The notes below the pieces were generated by a model that saw only the letters and a list, made by a program, of their open reading frames with translations, was not told where the DNA came from and did not search any database. The translations under genes and the position numbers were made by a program. From NCBI RefSeq assembly GCF_014773275.1, contig NZ_JACWMW010000006.1, positions 1-64,000 of the forward strand: a stretch of DNA of 64,000 nt. Direction: 5' to 3'. Below, one piece after another: positions 14,808 through 22,344 of the stretch; the stretch's first letter is position 1; the number at the start of each line of letters is the position of its first letter. Origin of the DNA: Mucilaginibacter rigui. GTDB taxonomy: Bacteria; Bacteroidota; Bacteroidia; Sphingobacteriales; Sphingobacteriaceae.

Positions 14808-15622
14808 GGTGCCTGATCCTGATATTTCTCTGCTGTTTACCCTCCATCGTAAAGGCGCAAACCAATTGCGACCTGTATAAAGACCGGGCGCATAAAACCG
14901 CTTGCCAACTTTACTGGAAGGCCATAGAATATAATCAGGGATCAAACAAATCGCAGGAATTGTTTCAGCAGTCTTTACAAGCATGCCCAACTTTCGGGCC
15001 TTCGCTGCATGAAATGTCGGTGCCGTATTTAAAGCGTGGCGATTTTTACAACTGGAAACAACTGATGGATCGCGCCGTAAAAGCCGACCCTATATGGCTG
15101 AGCGACCGCGGCTGGTGTTTATTTAAGTTCCTGCATGATTACAAAAATTCTTTTAACGACCTAAAACGACTATACGATATTAACAAAGGCCAGCCGGGCT
15201 ACTCGGGCGATGGGGATTACGATCTGCGTATTGTAATGGCCCTTAACCAACGGCAAATGGGGAATTATAGCACAGCTTTAGCTTATTTTAAAGAGTGTAT
15301 TACCGATAACGAAAAAAAGAATGGTGTGGGTTTATTTGATTACCTGCATCTGGGTGTAACCCGTATGATGGTTAAAGATTACAAAGGAGCAATTACCGAC
15401 CTGGACCGCGAAACCAAAAAATATGAAAAACTGGCAGATACCTATTACTATTTAGGCTTATGCTATAAAAAGCTGGGGCAACGTAAAAACGCTTTTAACA
15501 GCTTCACCAAAGCATATTCACTGTTCACCAAAACAGGCTATCATCGTAACGATCCATATTGCGAGGAGCCGGACAAGGTATACTTAAGTGATATTGAAAA
15601 TGAGTTAAAGACGTTTAAATAG
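14804..15622 (+). CDS. Secreted tetratricopeptide-repeat protein
   Basis: The 272-residue protein has signal peptide MRCLILIFLCCLPSIVKAQ and then TPR-like helices. The clearest repeats are near residues 140-170 (MALNQRQMGNYSTALAYFKE), 180-210 (VTRMMVKDYKGAITDLDRE) and 215-245 (YYYLGLCYKKLGQRKNAFNS). A Cys-rich start (CDLYKDRAHKTAC) may form a disulfide. It is translationally coupled to the TonB-C-like gene, so the two may act together in the periplasm. No enzymatic motif is seen. Confidence 0.75.
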   Translation: MRCLILIFLCCLPSIVKAQTNCDLYKDRAHKTACQLYWKAIEYNQGSNKSQELFQQSLQACPTFGPSLHEMSVPYLKRGDFYNWKQLMDRAVKADPIWLSDRGWCLFKFLHDYKNSFNDLKRLYDINKGQPGYSGDGDYDLRIVMALNQRQMGNYSTALAYFKECITDNEKKNGVGLFDYLHLGVTRMMVKDYKGAITDLDRETKKYEKLADTYYYLGLCYKKLGQRKNAFNSFTKAYSLFTKTGYHRNDPYCEEPDKVYLSDIENELKTFK

Positions 15623-15647
15623 CTATTGGGTATACATCATAATTAAT

Positions 15648-16118
15648 ATGTCATTGCGAGCGATAGCGTGGGCAACCGACCGTAGGGAGCTCATTAATGC
15701 CTTGAAGTAAAATTAAATTTATTAATAATCTCAGCATATCCAAGCGCAAGATGCTAATCATACCAGCCAAGGCTTAAATCATTCCATTCAGGATTTTCAA
15801 AAACAATTAACTCTATCTTCTTTTTTCTTGATCCCGCTTTGATTTGTTTTTCGCGTGCTATGGCATCTTGCATCCATTGAAAGTCTTCGTAATAAACAAG
15901 TTTGCCACATTGTGGTACCTTGCTGAGAAAACTTTATTTGTTGTTTCTTTGTGCTTAAGTACACGACCTGCTAAATTACTGGTAACGCCAGTATAAAGTA
16001 CGTTGTTAAAATCATTCGTAATTATGTAAACGTAATACTGGTAGATTTTAATCTATCCATTTATTAGCAAATCGTTTACCTGTCCTATGAGATTGCCACG
16101 CTACGCTCGCAATGACAT
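15648..16118. mobile_element. Palindrome-bracketed element carrying a GIY-YIG relic (element A)
   Basis: Inverted ends: the left reads atgtcattgcgagcgatagc and continues gtgggcaacc; the right, reverse-complemented, reads atgtcattgcgagcgtagcg and continues tggcaatc. Bases 15685-15737, inside the left end, are identical (53 bp, inverted) to 24911-24963 of element B. Between the ends lies a frameshifted GIY-YIG reading frame. The element is 471 bp and fills the gap between the TPR gene and the convergent phosphoribosyltransferase gene. No target-site duplication is obvious. Confidence 0.65.
15754..16052 (-). pseudogene. GIY-YIG nuclease family protein, broken
   Basis: On the minus strand the frame from about 16049 reads KIYQYYVYIITNDFNNVLYT, then GVTSNLAGRVLKHK, the GIY-YIG core (the paired tyrosine motifs appear as VYI and YTG). 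Near 15908 the frame breaks: a one-base loss or two-base gain (cacaatgtgg) shifts the rest, which continues in another frame as CGKLVYYEDFQWMQDA, AREKQIKAGSRKKKIE and NPEWNDLSLGWYD to a TAG at 15754. No ATG is in frame; the codon where the family starts is ATT (16052), preceded by an in-frame TAG. Intact relatives are small (about 100-residue) single-domain endonucleases of unclear role. It lies inside palindromic ends. Confidence 0.8.
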
Positions 16119-16140
16119 GGGGTTAATTTAATAATCAATT

Positions 16141-16650
16141 CTATCTCAAATAAACCGCGTCTTCCTGCCCGGCTACATCCAGCACAACGTCAACGTGTTC
16201 TTTAATAACGGTTGACAGGGCTATACCGGCATAATCTGTAGTTACCGGGAAGTTCTTGTGGTTGCGGTCTATCAGTACAACGGTGCGCAGTTTTTTCAAA
16301 GGCACATCCAAAAACACACCGAAACCGTAGGCAAGGGTTTTGCCGCTGTTCAGCACATCGTCTACCAAAACAATTACTTTGTTGCTGCAATCCTGCACAT
16401 CAAAATCTATTTTGGCGTGCAGCTGGCTGCTTTGCTTATCAAGCTCAATGGTTAATAAGCGGCTGGTGAACGGTGCAATTTTATCTAAGATGGTCTTTAA
16501 CCTTTCGGCTACATGGTTGCCACGTGGCAGGATGCCAGCTATCAGGATCTCCTTCTCGTCAAAATTATCCTCCAATATCTGGTAAGCAATACGATCAATC
16601 TTTTGCTGTATTTGCTGCTGGTTTAATATCAGGATCTTTTTATCAGGCAT
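16141..16650 (-). CDS. Phosphoribosyltransferase family protein (PyrR-like)
   Basis: The 169-residue type I phosphoribosyltransferase has PRPP-binding loop VIVLVDDVLNSGKTLAYG (about 91-108), the flexible-loop region between FTSRLLTIELDKQ and KIDFDV, and a hood-like N-terminus. This size and the VDDVLxSGKT form resemble PyrR and related uracil/hypoxanthine-type enzymes. No pyr genes or attenuator-like leader are nearby, so the substrate cannot be named. It is convergent with the palindrome element and transcribed toward it. Confidence 0.82.
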   Translation of the reverse strand: MPDKKILILNQQQIQQKIDRIAYQILEDNFDEKEILIAGILPRGNHVAERLKTILDKIAPFTSRLLTIELDKQSSQLHAKIDFDVQDCSNKVIVLVDDVLNSGKTLAYGFGVFLDVPLKKLRTVVLIDRNHKNFPVTTDYAGIALSTVIKEHVDVVLDVAGQEDAVYLR

Positions 16651-16702
16651 GGCATCAGGGATATTTATACACCAAATATAGCATTAATGATAATTACCGG
16701 TT

Positions 16703-18478
16703 TTAATTTTTGCTATTTATCATATCAATAGCCGCCTGCAGCATGGTATCCTTATCATTTAAAAGATCGGCCGCCAGTGGATGTACCACCTTATCAATCT
16801 TAACACCTTTGCGCTGCGCATGTGTGCCATCAGGATAAAAAATGGCATTGCCTGTAAAGTTGAACTCGTATCCGCCTGGCAGCGTCATCATCTTCTCGTC
16901 GCCATCTGCACCAGCCGATGTTTCGCCAATGGTTATGGCATCAGGGAATATACTTTGCAGGTACATGGTTTGAAACTCGGATAGGCTTAATGTTTCGCCA
17001 TCAACAATTATTACCACTTTACCTTTGTATAGATGATGCCCGGGGTACATGCCCGGCCTGCGATAGGTTGATGAATCTGTTGATAAAACATATCTTCCGA
17101 AATCATCAAAATCTTGTTTGTAATAATGTGCAAAGAACTTACTATCCTGGCCGAATTTCTGATAAACAAAATTTAAAAAGCCGCCCCACTGCGGATAACC
17201 GCGCATATCAAAAATGATCCCTTTGCTTTTGGCAGCAATATTAAAAACAGAATCCATGGCCTCGGTAAATCTTGCTTCCGGTAAACTGTTGTTATACCTT
17301 ATTATCTCTCCGATTTTAAACCTTACAATATCCGGGCTTACGTAATCTGTTTCAGAACCCTCGTAATCGGGCTTCATTTTCTTTTTAAGATAGTCTATAA
17401 TAATTGGTAGTTCGTTCTGCCCCGCCCACTGCAATATTGCAGATTTTGATACGCCATTACGCTGATAGGTAATTCGGCTTTTCAGGCTATCGGTAACAAA
17501 AAGCAGGTTATTTTTATAAATACTTAAGTTATGCAATAAAGTACTGCGGTTTGATGCCGATATCAGTCCTGCCAATTCATTTACCCGCTGCTCTATGGTA
17601 TATTTGCCAAAACCTGTGATAATATCGCCAGCTTGTATATCTGCTTTTTGGCACAACTCCGGTAACAATACTTTGGTAACCAGTATTTGTTTATCGCTCA
17701 GCAACTTAAAGTCGAACGGCGGAAAAAAGTTGGTTTGCAGTATCTTTTTAGCGTTCTTCATCTGCTTATAAAAGCGGAATGAATGGGTATCGCTAATAAG
17801 GGCACTCAGGTTAAGCAGCAATCTTTCGTGTTCAATACGTGTGCTGGCATTAACAAATAAGGGGATAAACTCTTTCACATCTTTACCCCAATTACTATCC
17901 ATTAAGTATTTATGCGGATACAGATAATCAATAGTTGCAGCCATTTTGGCAAGCGTAAGCATACGATAAGCGTAAGGGATGTTCACACTATCCGCAAAAA
18001 CATAAGGTTTTTCGTGAGGGATATCGGTACCGTAACTCTTCTCGGTGTAATAATATGGCAATGTACCGGCAAAGCGGTTCTGATAGATAAACTGCAGTTT
18101 TTGACCGATGGCCTTTGACAAATACTTATCCTTTGTAAACCAGCTTTGATCTATATTTTTTGTAAGGACTTTCTCGGTTGGTTGCTTTATGGGTGCCGGT
18201 AGCTTTTTGACTGTTCCCAATTGCTGAAGCATGTTTGAAATTGCCACGTTAAATTCAGCATTACTTTTTGCTGCATCTACCGCCGGTAAATTGCTCAGAA
18301 AAATGCTGTCGGCATCCATTTTGCCGGAAGCAATAGCAGGATGGTTATATTTTAAAAAGCCCCATACCTTAAAAAAATAATACTTGTTTTGAGTGGCATC
18401 ATTTGTTTGTGCCGATACCGGACGGATGCACAACACCGTAAAACACAGAGCAATAATAAGGCAGACTTTAAGTTTCAT
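16703..18478 (-). CDS. S41 family C-terminal processing peptidase-like protein
   Basis: The predicted secreted serine protease has 591 residues, with signal peptide MKLKVCLIIALCFTVLCIRPVSAQ. The middle contains a PDZ-like segment (ELCQKADIQAGDIITGFGKY). The S41 catalytic domain follows: IIFDMRGYPQWGG, VVIIVDGETLSLSEFQTMYLQ (candidate nucleophile Ser in ETLSLSE) and GETSAGADGDEKMMTLPGGY. These are the usual Ctp/tricorn-core motifs, somewhat diverged. The ATG at 18478 is preferred over the in-frame one at 18508 because it starts the signal peptide. The substrate is unknown. Confidence 0.85.
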   Translation of the reverse strand: MKLKVCLIIALCFTVLCIRPVSAQTNDATQNKYYFFKVWGFLKYNHPAIASGKMDADSIFLSNLPAVDAAKSNAEFNVAISNMLQQLGTVKKLPAPIKQPTEKVLTKNIDQSWFTKDKYLSKAIGQKLQFIYQNRFAGTLPYYYTEKSYGTDIPHEKPYVFADSVNIPYAYRMLTLAKMAATIDYLYPHKYLMDSNWGKDVKEFIPLFVNASTRIEHERLLLNLSALISDTHSFRFYKQMKNAKKILQTNFFPPFDFKLLSDKQILVTKVLLPELCQKADIQAGDIITGFGKYTIEQRVNELAGLISASNRSTLLHNLSIYKNNLLFVTDSLKSRITYQRNGVSKSAILQWAGQNELPIIIDYLKKKMKPDYEGSETDYVSPDIVRFKIGEIIRYNNSLPEARFTEAMDSVFNIAAKSKGIIFDMRGYPQWGGFLNFVYQKFGQDSKFFAHYYKQDFDDFGRYVLSTDSSTYRRPGMYPGHHLYKGKVVIIVDGETLSLSEFQTMYLQSIFPDAITIGETSAGADGDEKMMTLPGGYEFNFTGNAIFYPDGTHAQRKGVKIDKVVHPLAADLLNDKDTMLQAAIDMINSKN

Positions 18479-18573
18479 AATTAAGCTATAGGGATTGTAT
18501 AAAAGCATGACGCAACCGGATGAGAACCGTTACAGAACCGATGCTTTTATTTTGAAGATTGGCCAGCAAATTA

Positions 18574-18975
18574 CTACCCCTTTGCGTACGGGTAATACAC
18601 AAAATTTGCGCCCTCGGGTACAACCACAAACAGGCACATAAAATCGTTAGGGTTTTTATAGGTAGATAAGAAGCGTTCTTTCAGTTCGGTTTTGATGATG
18701 CCGCGCTCTACAAACTCTTCAATAGTTGATGCATGGATGCTCCATTCGGTATTCAGCTCTATCCTGTCCAGGATCAGTTCGCCCAGTTTAATTTCGTGCT
18801 GGTGAGCGATGAATATCGGGTGTAACGACAAGCCTTCTACCATGATCTCTACTGCAACCTCGCGGATAGACTCGTTAAAGAATTTCAGGTCGCGCTCTAA
18901 ACTAACCAGCGGACTATCCTTTTTTGGTTGTTCTTTCCCCCCGGTTCTTTCGTTCAATAATTCTTCGGCGTCCAT
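18574..18975 (-). CDS. Conserved hypothetical cytoplasmic protein (133 aa)
   Basis: I do not recognise a named domain. The product is acidic, with no signal peptide or membrane segment: a charged start (MDAEELLNERTGGKEQ), then a mixed alpha/beta body (VAVEIMVEGLSLHPIFIAHQHEIKLGELIL) and a C-terminus ending CLFVVVPEGANFVYYPYAKG. It lies 18 bp downstream of the repeat-protein gene on the same strand and is likely co-transcribed with it. Confidence 0.75.
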   Translation of the reverse strand: MDAEELLNERTGGKEQPKKDSPLVSLERDLKFFNESIREVAVEIMVEGLSLHPIFIAHQHEIKLGELILDRIELNTEWSIHASTIEEFVERGIIKTELKERFLSTYKNPNDFMCLFVVVPEGANFVYYPYAKG

Positions 18976-18993
18976 ATCAATTTATCTTAAATA

Positions 18994-20013
18994 TTATTCT
19001 TCGGGTTGTTGTGGTTTGGTTGTTTTGGCATTAAACCTTGGCTTAAAGCCAACTTTCGGCGCAGCCGGTGTTTCTGCAGGTGGCGTTGGTTCTATCACAT
19101 CAGCCGGTTTATCTTCAGCAGCGGCTTGCTCAGGTACTACCTTTTCCCCTTCAGGGGCTTCAGCCGGTTTTGGCACCATAGCCTTCATGTTGAAACGTGG
19201 CTTAAAGCCGGGTTTTGGCGCTGTGGTTTTTTCTGCAGGTGCCGGTGTTTCTGCCATAGCTGCCGGCTTATCTCCTGTAGCAGTTAGTTCCACTTTTTCT
19301 TCCGCAGCCTCAGTTGGTTTTGCTGCCATCGTTTTCATGTTGAAACGCGGCTTAAACCCTGGTTTTGGCGCTACAGTTTCTGATTGTGCCGGTTCTGCAG
19401 CAGGCTCGGTTTCAGGTTTCGCATCTTCTGTTTCCGCAGGTTTTGGCGCAGCCATTTTCATGTTGAAACGTGGCTTAAAGCCGGGTTTCGGTGCTGAACC
19501 TTCTGATGGAGTTGTTTCGGCAGCAGGTTCCTGCTCTGATTTTGATTCAGCCGCTTCCGCAGGTTTTGGCGTTACCATCTTCGCATTAAAACGTGGCTTA
19601 AAGCCGGGTTTTGGTGCAGTAACCTCTGCCGACGCCCCGGTTTGCGGCGTGGCGGGTTGTTCAATAGCCGGGGCATCATTTTGCCCGGCAACAGGTTCTG
19701 CAGGCTTACTTACTATCCCCGGTTTAAACTTTGGTTTAAAACCTGTAGATGGTGCCGCGGTGCTATCGGTTAAAGTTTCAACAATAGTTTGCTCGGCAAG
19801 CTGGTTTTCCTGATGTATTTTCTCGGGCTTAAGGGCGGGTGCCAGGTGGTACTGCAACCTTAGCTTATTAAACCAGTATTTTTTGGTATGGTCGAAGCTT
19901 TTTTCGCCCATCTGGGTAAAGTGTTTTTCAAATTCGGCAAACAGGCCCGGCTCTGCTGCCCTTAAGGCAACCAGGTCTATCCGCTTCTTATTAAAAAACT
20001 CTTCGAAAGTCAT
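18994..20013 (-). CDS. Repeat protein with GFKPRFN motifs in a Pro/Ala/Glu-rich tail
   Basis: The 339-residue protein has a conserved-looking N-terminal helical domain (residues 1-60: MTFEEFFNKKRIDLVALRAA through KKYWFNKLRLQYHLAPA). It is followed by about 270 residues of low-complexity Pro/Ala/Glu sequence. That tail is punctuated by six short motifs of the form GFKP(R/K)F: one STGFKPKFK, four PKPGFKPRFN(M/A)K and one PKVGFKPRFNAK, spaced roughly 40-50 residues apart. There is no signal peptide or transmembrane segment. The regular basic/aromatic motifs in a disordered acidic tail suggest binding modules. The function is unknown. Confidence 0.8.
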   Translation of the reverse strand: MTFEEFFNKKRIDLVALRAAEPGLFAEFEKHFTQMGEKSFDHTKKYWFNKLRLQYHLAPALKPEKIHQENQLAEQTIVETLTDSTAAPSTGFKPKFKPGIVSKPAEPVAGQNDAPAIEQPATPQTGASAEVTAPKPGFKPRFNAKMVTPKPAEAAESKSEQEPAAETTPSEGSAPKPGFKPRFNMKMAAPKPAETEDAKPETEPAAEPAQSETVAPKPGFKPRFNMKTMAAKPTEAAEEKVELTATGDKPAAMAETPAPAEKTTAPKPGFKPRFNMKAMVPKPAEAPEGEKVVPEQAAAEDKPADVIEPTPPAETPAAPKVGFKPRFNAKTTKPQQPEE

Positions 20014-20087
20014 GCTTTATTTAGATGTAAGAGCCAAGATACAAGACTAAGTCCTGGTTCTTGATTAATGGCTCTTGATTCTACATT

Positions 20088-20303
20088 CTACAATGCCACG
20101 TCCACATCCAGCGCATTAAAGTGGATGCCGGTTGGGGTTTGTTTCCAGTCTTCGCGCTCCTCGTCTGTAGCGTTCATCAATTTGGGGAACCACTCCAGCG
20201 GGAACGCCTGTTGCTTACCATCAGGTTTCTCAACAAAAAGCAAACCATTGGCAAAGGTTACCTTAACTTTTTTTTCCTGTTTGCTTGATGAGAATAGAGG
20301 CAT
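20088..20303 (-). CDS. DUF2442 family small protein
   Basis: The 71-residue protein ends with the DUF2442-like layout: VTFANGLLFVEKPDGKQQAF, then PLEWFPKLMNATDEEREDW and TPTGIHFNALDVDVAL. DUF2442 proteins are small, of unknown function, and often found near toxin-antitoxin-like genes, but no partner toxin is visible here. A Lys-rich start (SSKQEKKVKVTF) replaces any signal. It lies 74 bp upstream of the repeat-protein gene on the same strand. Confidence 0.78.
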   Translation of the reverse strand: MPLFSSSKQEKKVKVTFANGLLFVEKPDGKQQAFPLEWFPKLMNATDEEREDWKQTPTGIHFNALDVDVAL

Positions 20304-20370
20304 GATGTATTAAGTCAAAAGTTTAAATTCAAAAGTCAAAAACCGGTCGCTTCAGTTGCACAGTCAGAGA

Positions 20371-20403
20371 TTGCCACGTCACTACGTTCCCCGCAATGAC
20401 AAT
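20371..20403 (-). repeat. TCATTGCGAG-family repeat, single half-copy
   Basis: On the minus strand it reads tgtcattgcggggaacgtag and continues tgacgtggcaatctc. It is one arm of the dispersed palindrome family and lies between yebC and the DUF2442 gene, just past the yebC stop. Confidence 0.55.
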
Positions 20404-20411
20404 TTTCTTTG

Positions 20412-21137
20412 TTACTCCGCCATATTATGGTAAACCGCCTGCACATCATCGTCTTCCTCTAAACGGTCAATGATCTTGAAAACATCAACAGACTGCTCTT
20501 CGGTTACCGATATGTTTGATTGTGCAACACGCTCCAGCTTAGCCGATTTGGTTTCGATACCTATCTCTTCCAACGCTTTTTGCATTTTACCAAAGTCTTC
20601 AAAAGCGGTGTGTAATACAGCTACGTCGTTCCCTTCTTCGTCGGCCTCCACAAAAAGGTCTTCAAGGCCGGCATCAATCAGTTCAAATTCCAGTTCTTCC
20701 AGGTCGCGGTCGCCCGGGTCAAACGTAAATACCGATTTGCGGCTAAATATAAAATCAAGCGAACCGGTTTTACCCAGTGTGCCGCCATATTTGGTAAAAT
20801 AGCTGCGCACGTTGGCAACAGTACGGTTAAGGTTATCGGTAGCAGTTTCTACCAATATAGCCACACCGTGCTGCGCGTATCCTTCGTATACAATTTCTTC
20901 GTAATCTTTTTCATCGCGGCTGGTAGCGCGTTTTATGGCAGCTTCTACCCTATCTTTAGGCATGTTAACCGCTTTGGCATTTTGCACAGCTGTACGCAGG
21001 CGCGAGTTTGAATTAGGATCGCTGCCGCCGGCTTTAACCGCCATTACTATTTCTTTACCCAAACGGGTAAACTGCACCGCCATTTTAGCCCAGCGCTTAA
21101 ATTTTCTTTCTTTACGGAATTCAAATGCTCTTCCCAT
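20412..21137 (-). CDS. yebC: YebC/PmpR family regulator or ribosome-rescue factor
   Basis: The 241-residue protein of the TACO1/YebC family was long annotated as a DNA-binding regulator; recent work on the family points to easing ribosome stalling at proline runs. Visible hallmarks: MGRAFEFRKERKFKRWAKMA, GGSDPNSNSRLRTAVQNAKA, MPKDRVEAAIKRA, VYEGYAQHGVAILVE, and the acidic LEFELIDAGLEDLFVEADE. Length is typical. It lies downstream of the tdh-like gene, separated by an inverted repeat that could terminate transcription. Confidence 0.95.
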   Translation of the reverse strand: MGRAFEFRKERKFKRWAKMAVQFTRLGKEIVMAVKAGGSDPNSNSRLRTAVQNAKAVNMPKDRVEAAIKRATSRDEKDYEEIVYEGYAQHGVAILVETATDNLNRTVANVRSYFTKYGGTLGKTGSLDFIFSRKSVFTFDPGDRDLEELEFELIDAGLEDLFVEADEEGNDVAVLHTAFEDFGKMQKALEEIGIETKSAKLERVAQSNISVTEEQSVDVFKIIDRLEEDDDVQAVYHNMAE

Positions 21138-21147
21138 ATTGTTTGTA

Positions 21148-21232
21148 GCCCCCCAAGCCCCCTAAAGGGGAAGAAGGATTTTAATTTTTAATTTTCAAAT
21201 ATAACTATTCCCCCTTTAGGGGGTTAGGGGGT
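21148..21232. repeat. CCCCCTAAAGGGG-type inverted repeat
   Basis: The left arm (21148-21170) and right arm (21210-21232) are nearly exact inverted copies, each containing the self-complementary core ccctaaaggg. It abuts the stop codon of the tdh-like gene, so it can form a strong hairpin at its 3' end. I recall this sequence type as a common intergenic repeat in Bacteroidota. Confidence 0.65.
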
Positions 21233-22183
21233 TTAAATAATCTTTTTCAGGTTTGTCAGCATATCCTCCGTTATCTTCGGAAGATCGTACTCTAAAGCCC
21301 AGCCCCAGTCTTGCTGCGCCTGTGTATCATCTATTGATTTTGGCCAGCTATCGGCAATTGCCTGCCTCGGGTCGCTATCTGTGTAGCTCATTTCAAAATT
21401 TGGCAGGTGTTTCTTTATCTCTTCGGCCAGCTGCTCAGGTGTAAAGCTGATACCGGCAAGGTTGTAGCTCGACCGGATCTTGATGCTTTCTGCCGGGGCA
21501 TCCATCAGGCTAATAGTAGCACGTATGGCATCATCCATATACATCATGGGCAAAGCCGTTTGCGATGACAGGAAACCCTGGTATTTCCCCTGCTTTAATG
21601 CTTCGTGGAAGATATGCACGGCATAATCGGTAGTGCCACCACCCGGATTGGCACGCCAGCCAATAAGGCCGGGGTAACGGATGCTGCGTACATCCACACC
21701 ATATTTTTCAAAATAATACTCGCACCAGCGCTCGCCGGCCAGTTTGCTGAAACCGTAAACCGTGTTAGGGTCCATTACGCAATATTGCGGCGTATTATAT
21801 TGCGGCGAATGCGGGCCAAATACCGCGATAGAGCTTGGCCAGAAAACTTTTGCGGTTTTAAACTCCACGGCAAAATCAAGCACATGCAGCAGGCCGGTCA
21901 TGTTCAGGTCCCAGGCCATCCTGGGTTTTTGTTCGCCTACGGCAGATAATATGGCTGCTAATAAATATACTTGTGTGGGGCGGTGCTTATCAAATAAATG
22001 ATGCAGGTTATCTTTATCCAGCACGTTCGCAAACTCGAACGGGCCACTGTTACGGATGGCATAATTAGGGCTGTTTATATCTGATGCGATAACGTTTTCG
22101 GCACCATGAATGCCTCTTAATGCAGTTACCAATTCGGTACCTATTTGCCCATTGGCGCCTATTACTAAAATCTTTTCGCTCAT
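21233..22183 (-). CDS. tdh: NAD-dependent epimerase-type L-threonine 3-dehydrogenase
   Basis: This short-chain (SDR-extended) enzyme is expected to oxidise L-threonine to 2-amino-3-ketobutyrate. The 316 residues show the NAD motif GANGQIGTEL (about 9-18), WPSSIAVFG, the YGFSK catalytic Tyr/Lys (YxxxK), and YPGLIGWRANPGGGTTDYAV plus LPMMYMDDAIRATI, which are distinctive for the SDR threonine dehydrogenases. The start is at 22183 (MSEKILVIGANG); a -7 box TACCTTTG at 22203-22210 would sit inside the longer in-frame extension, which argues against that extension. Confidence 0.88.
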   Translation of the reverse strand: MSEKILVIGANGQIGTELVTALRGIHGAENVIASDINSPNYAIRNSGPFEFANVLDKDNLHHLFDKHRPTQVYLLAAILSAVGEQKPRMAWDLNMTGLLHVLDFAVEFKTAKVFWPSSIAVFGPHSPQYNTPQYCVMDPNTVYGFSKLAGERWCEYYFEKYGVDVRSIRYPGLIGWRANPGGGTTDYAVHIFHEALKQGKYQGFLSSQTALPMMYMDDAIRATISLMDAPAESIKIRSSYNLAGISFTPEQLAEEIKKHLPNFEMSYTDSDPRQAIADSWPKSIDDTQAQQDWGWALEYDLPKITEDMLTNLKKII

Positions 22184-22202
22184 GCATTCACGCGTTTGGC
22201 TA

Positions 22203-22210
22203 CAAAGGTA
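22203..22210 (-). promoter_or_regulatory. -7 box for the tdh-like gene
   Basis: TACCTTTG on the minus strand is a perfect TAnnTTTG match, 19 bases before the ATG at 22183. No clear TTTG lies at the expected distance upstream. Confidence 0.55.
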
Positions 22211-22344
22211 AAAATTTGCATGAAAACCTTTAATTTTTACCAAAACAAAGGTTTATATACTAAATTGATAGACAAACTGGTGAATAAAACGAAAATTTTT
22301 CGCATATTTGGAGTTTAGTTTATTTAAATAATCACACAACAAAA

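Noticed and set aside
15754..16052. Intact GIY-YIG nuclease gene
   Set aside because: The conserved residues lie in two different frames joined only by a shift near 15908, and there is no usable start codon, so it is listed as a pseudogene.
16141..16700. PyrR with pyrimidine attenuation
   Set aside because: No attenuator-like leader or pyr genes are visible, so only phosphoribosyltransferase family is claimed.
18809..19813. Long plus-strand frame opposite the GFKPRF repeat protein
   Set aside because: It mirrors the Pro/Ala/Glu repeats on the other strand, giving a Gly/Ser/Ala/Phe-rich translation with no start context; the minus-strand frame has a structured N-terminus.
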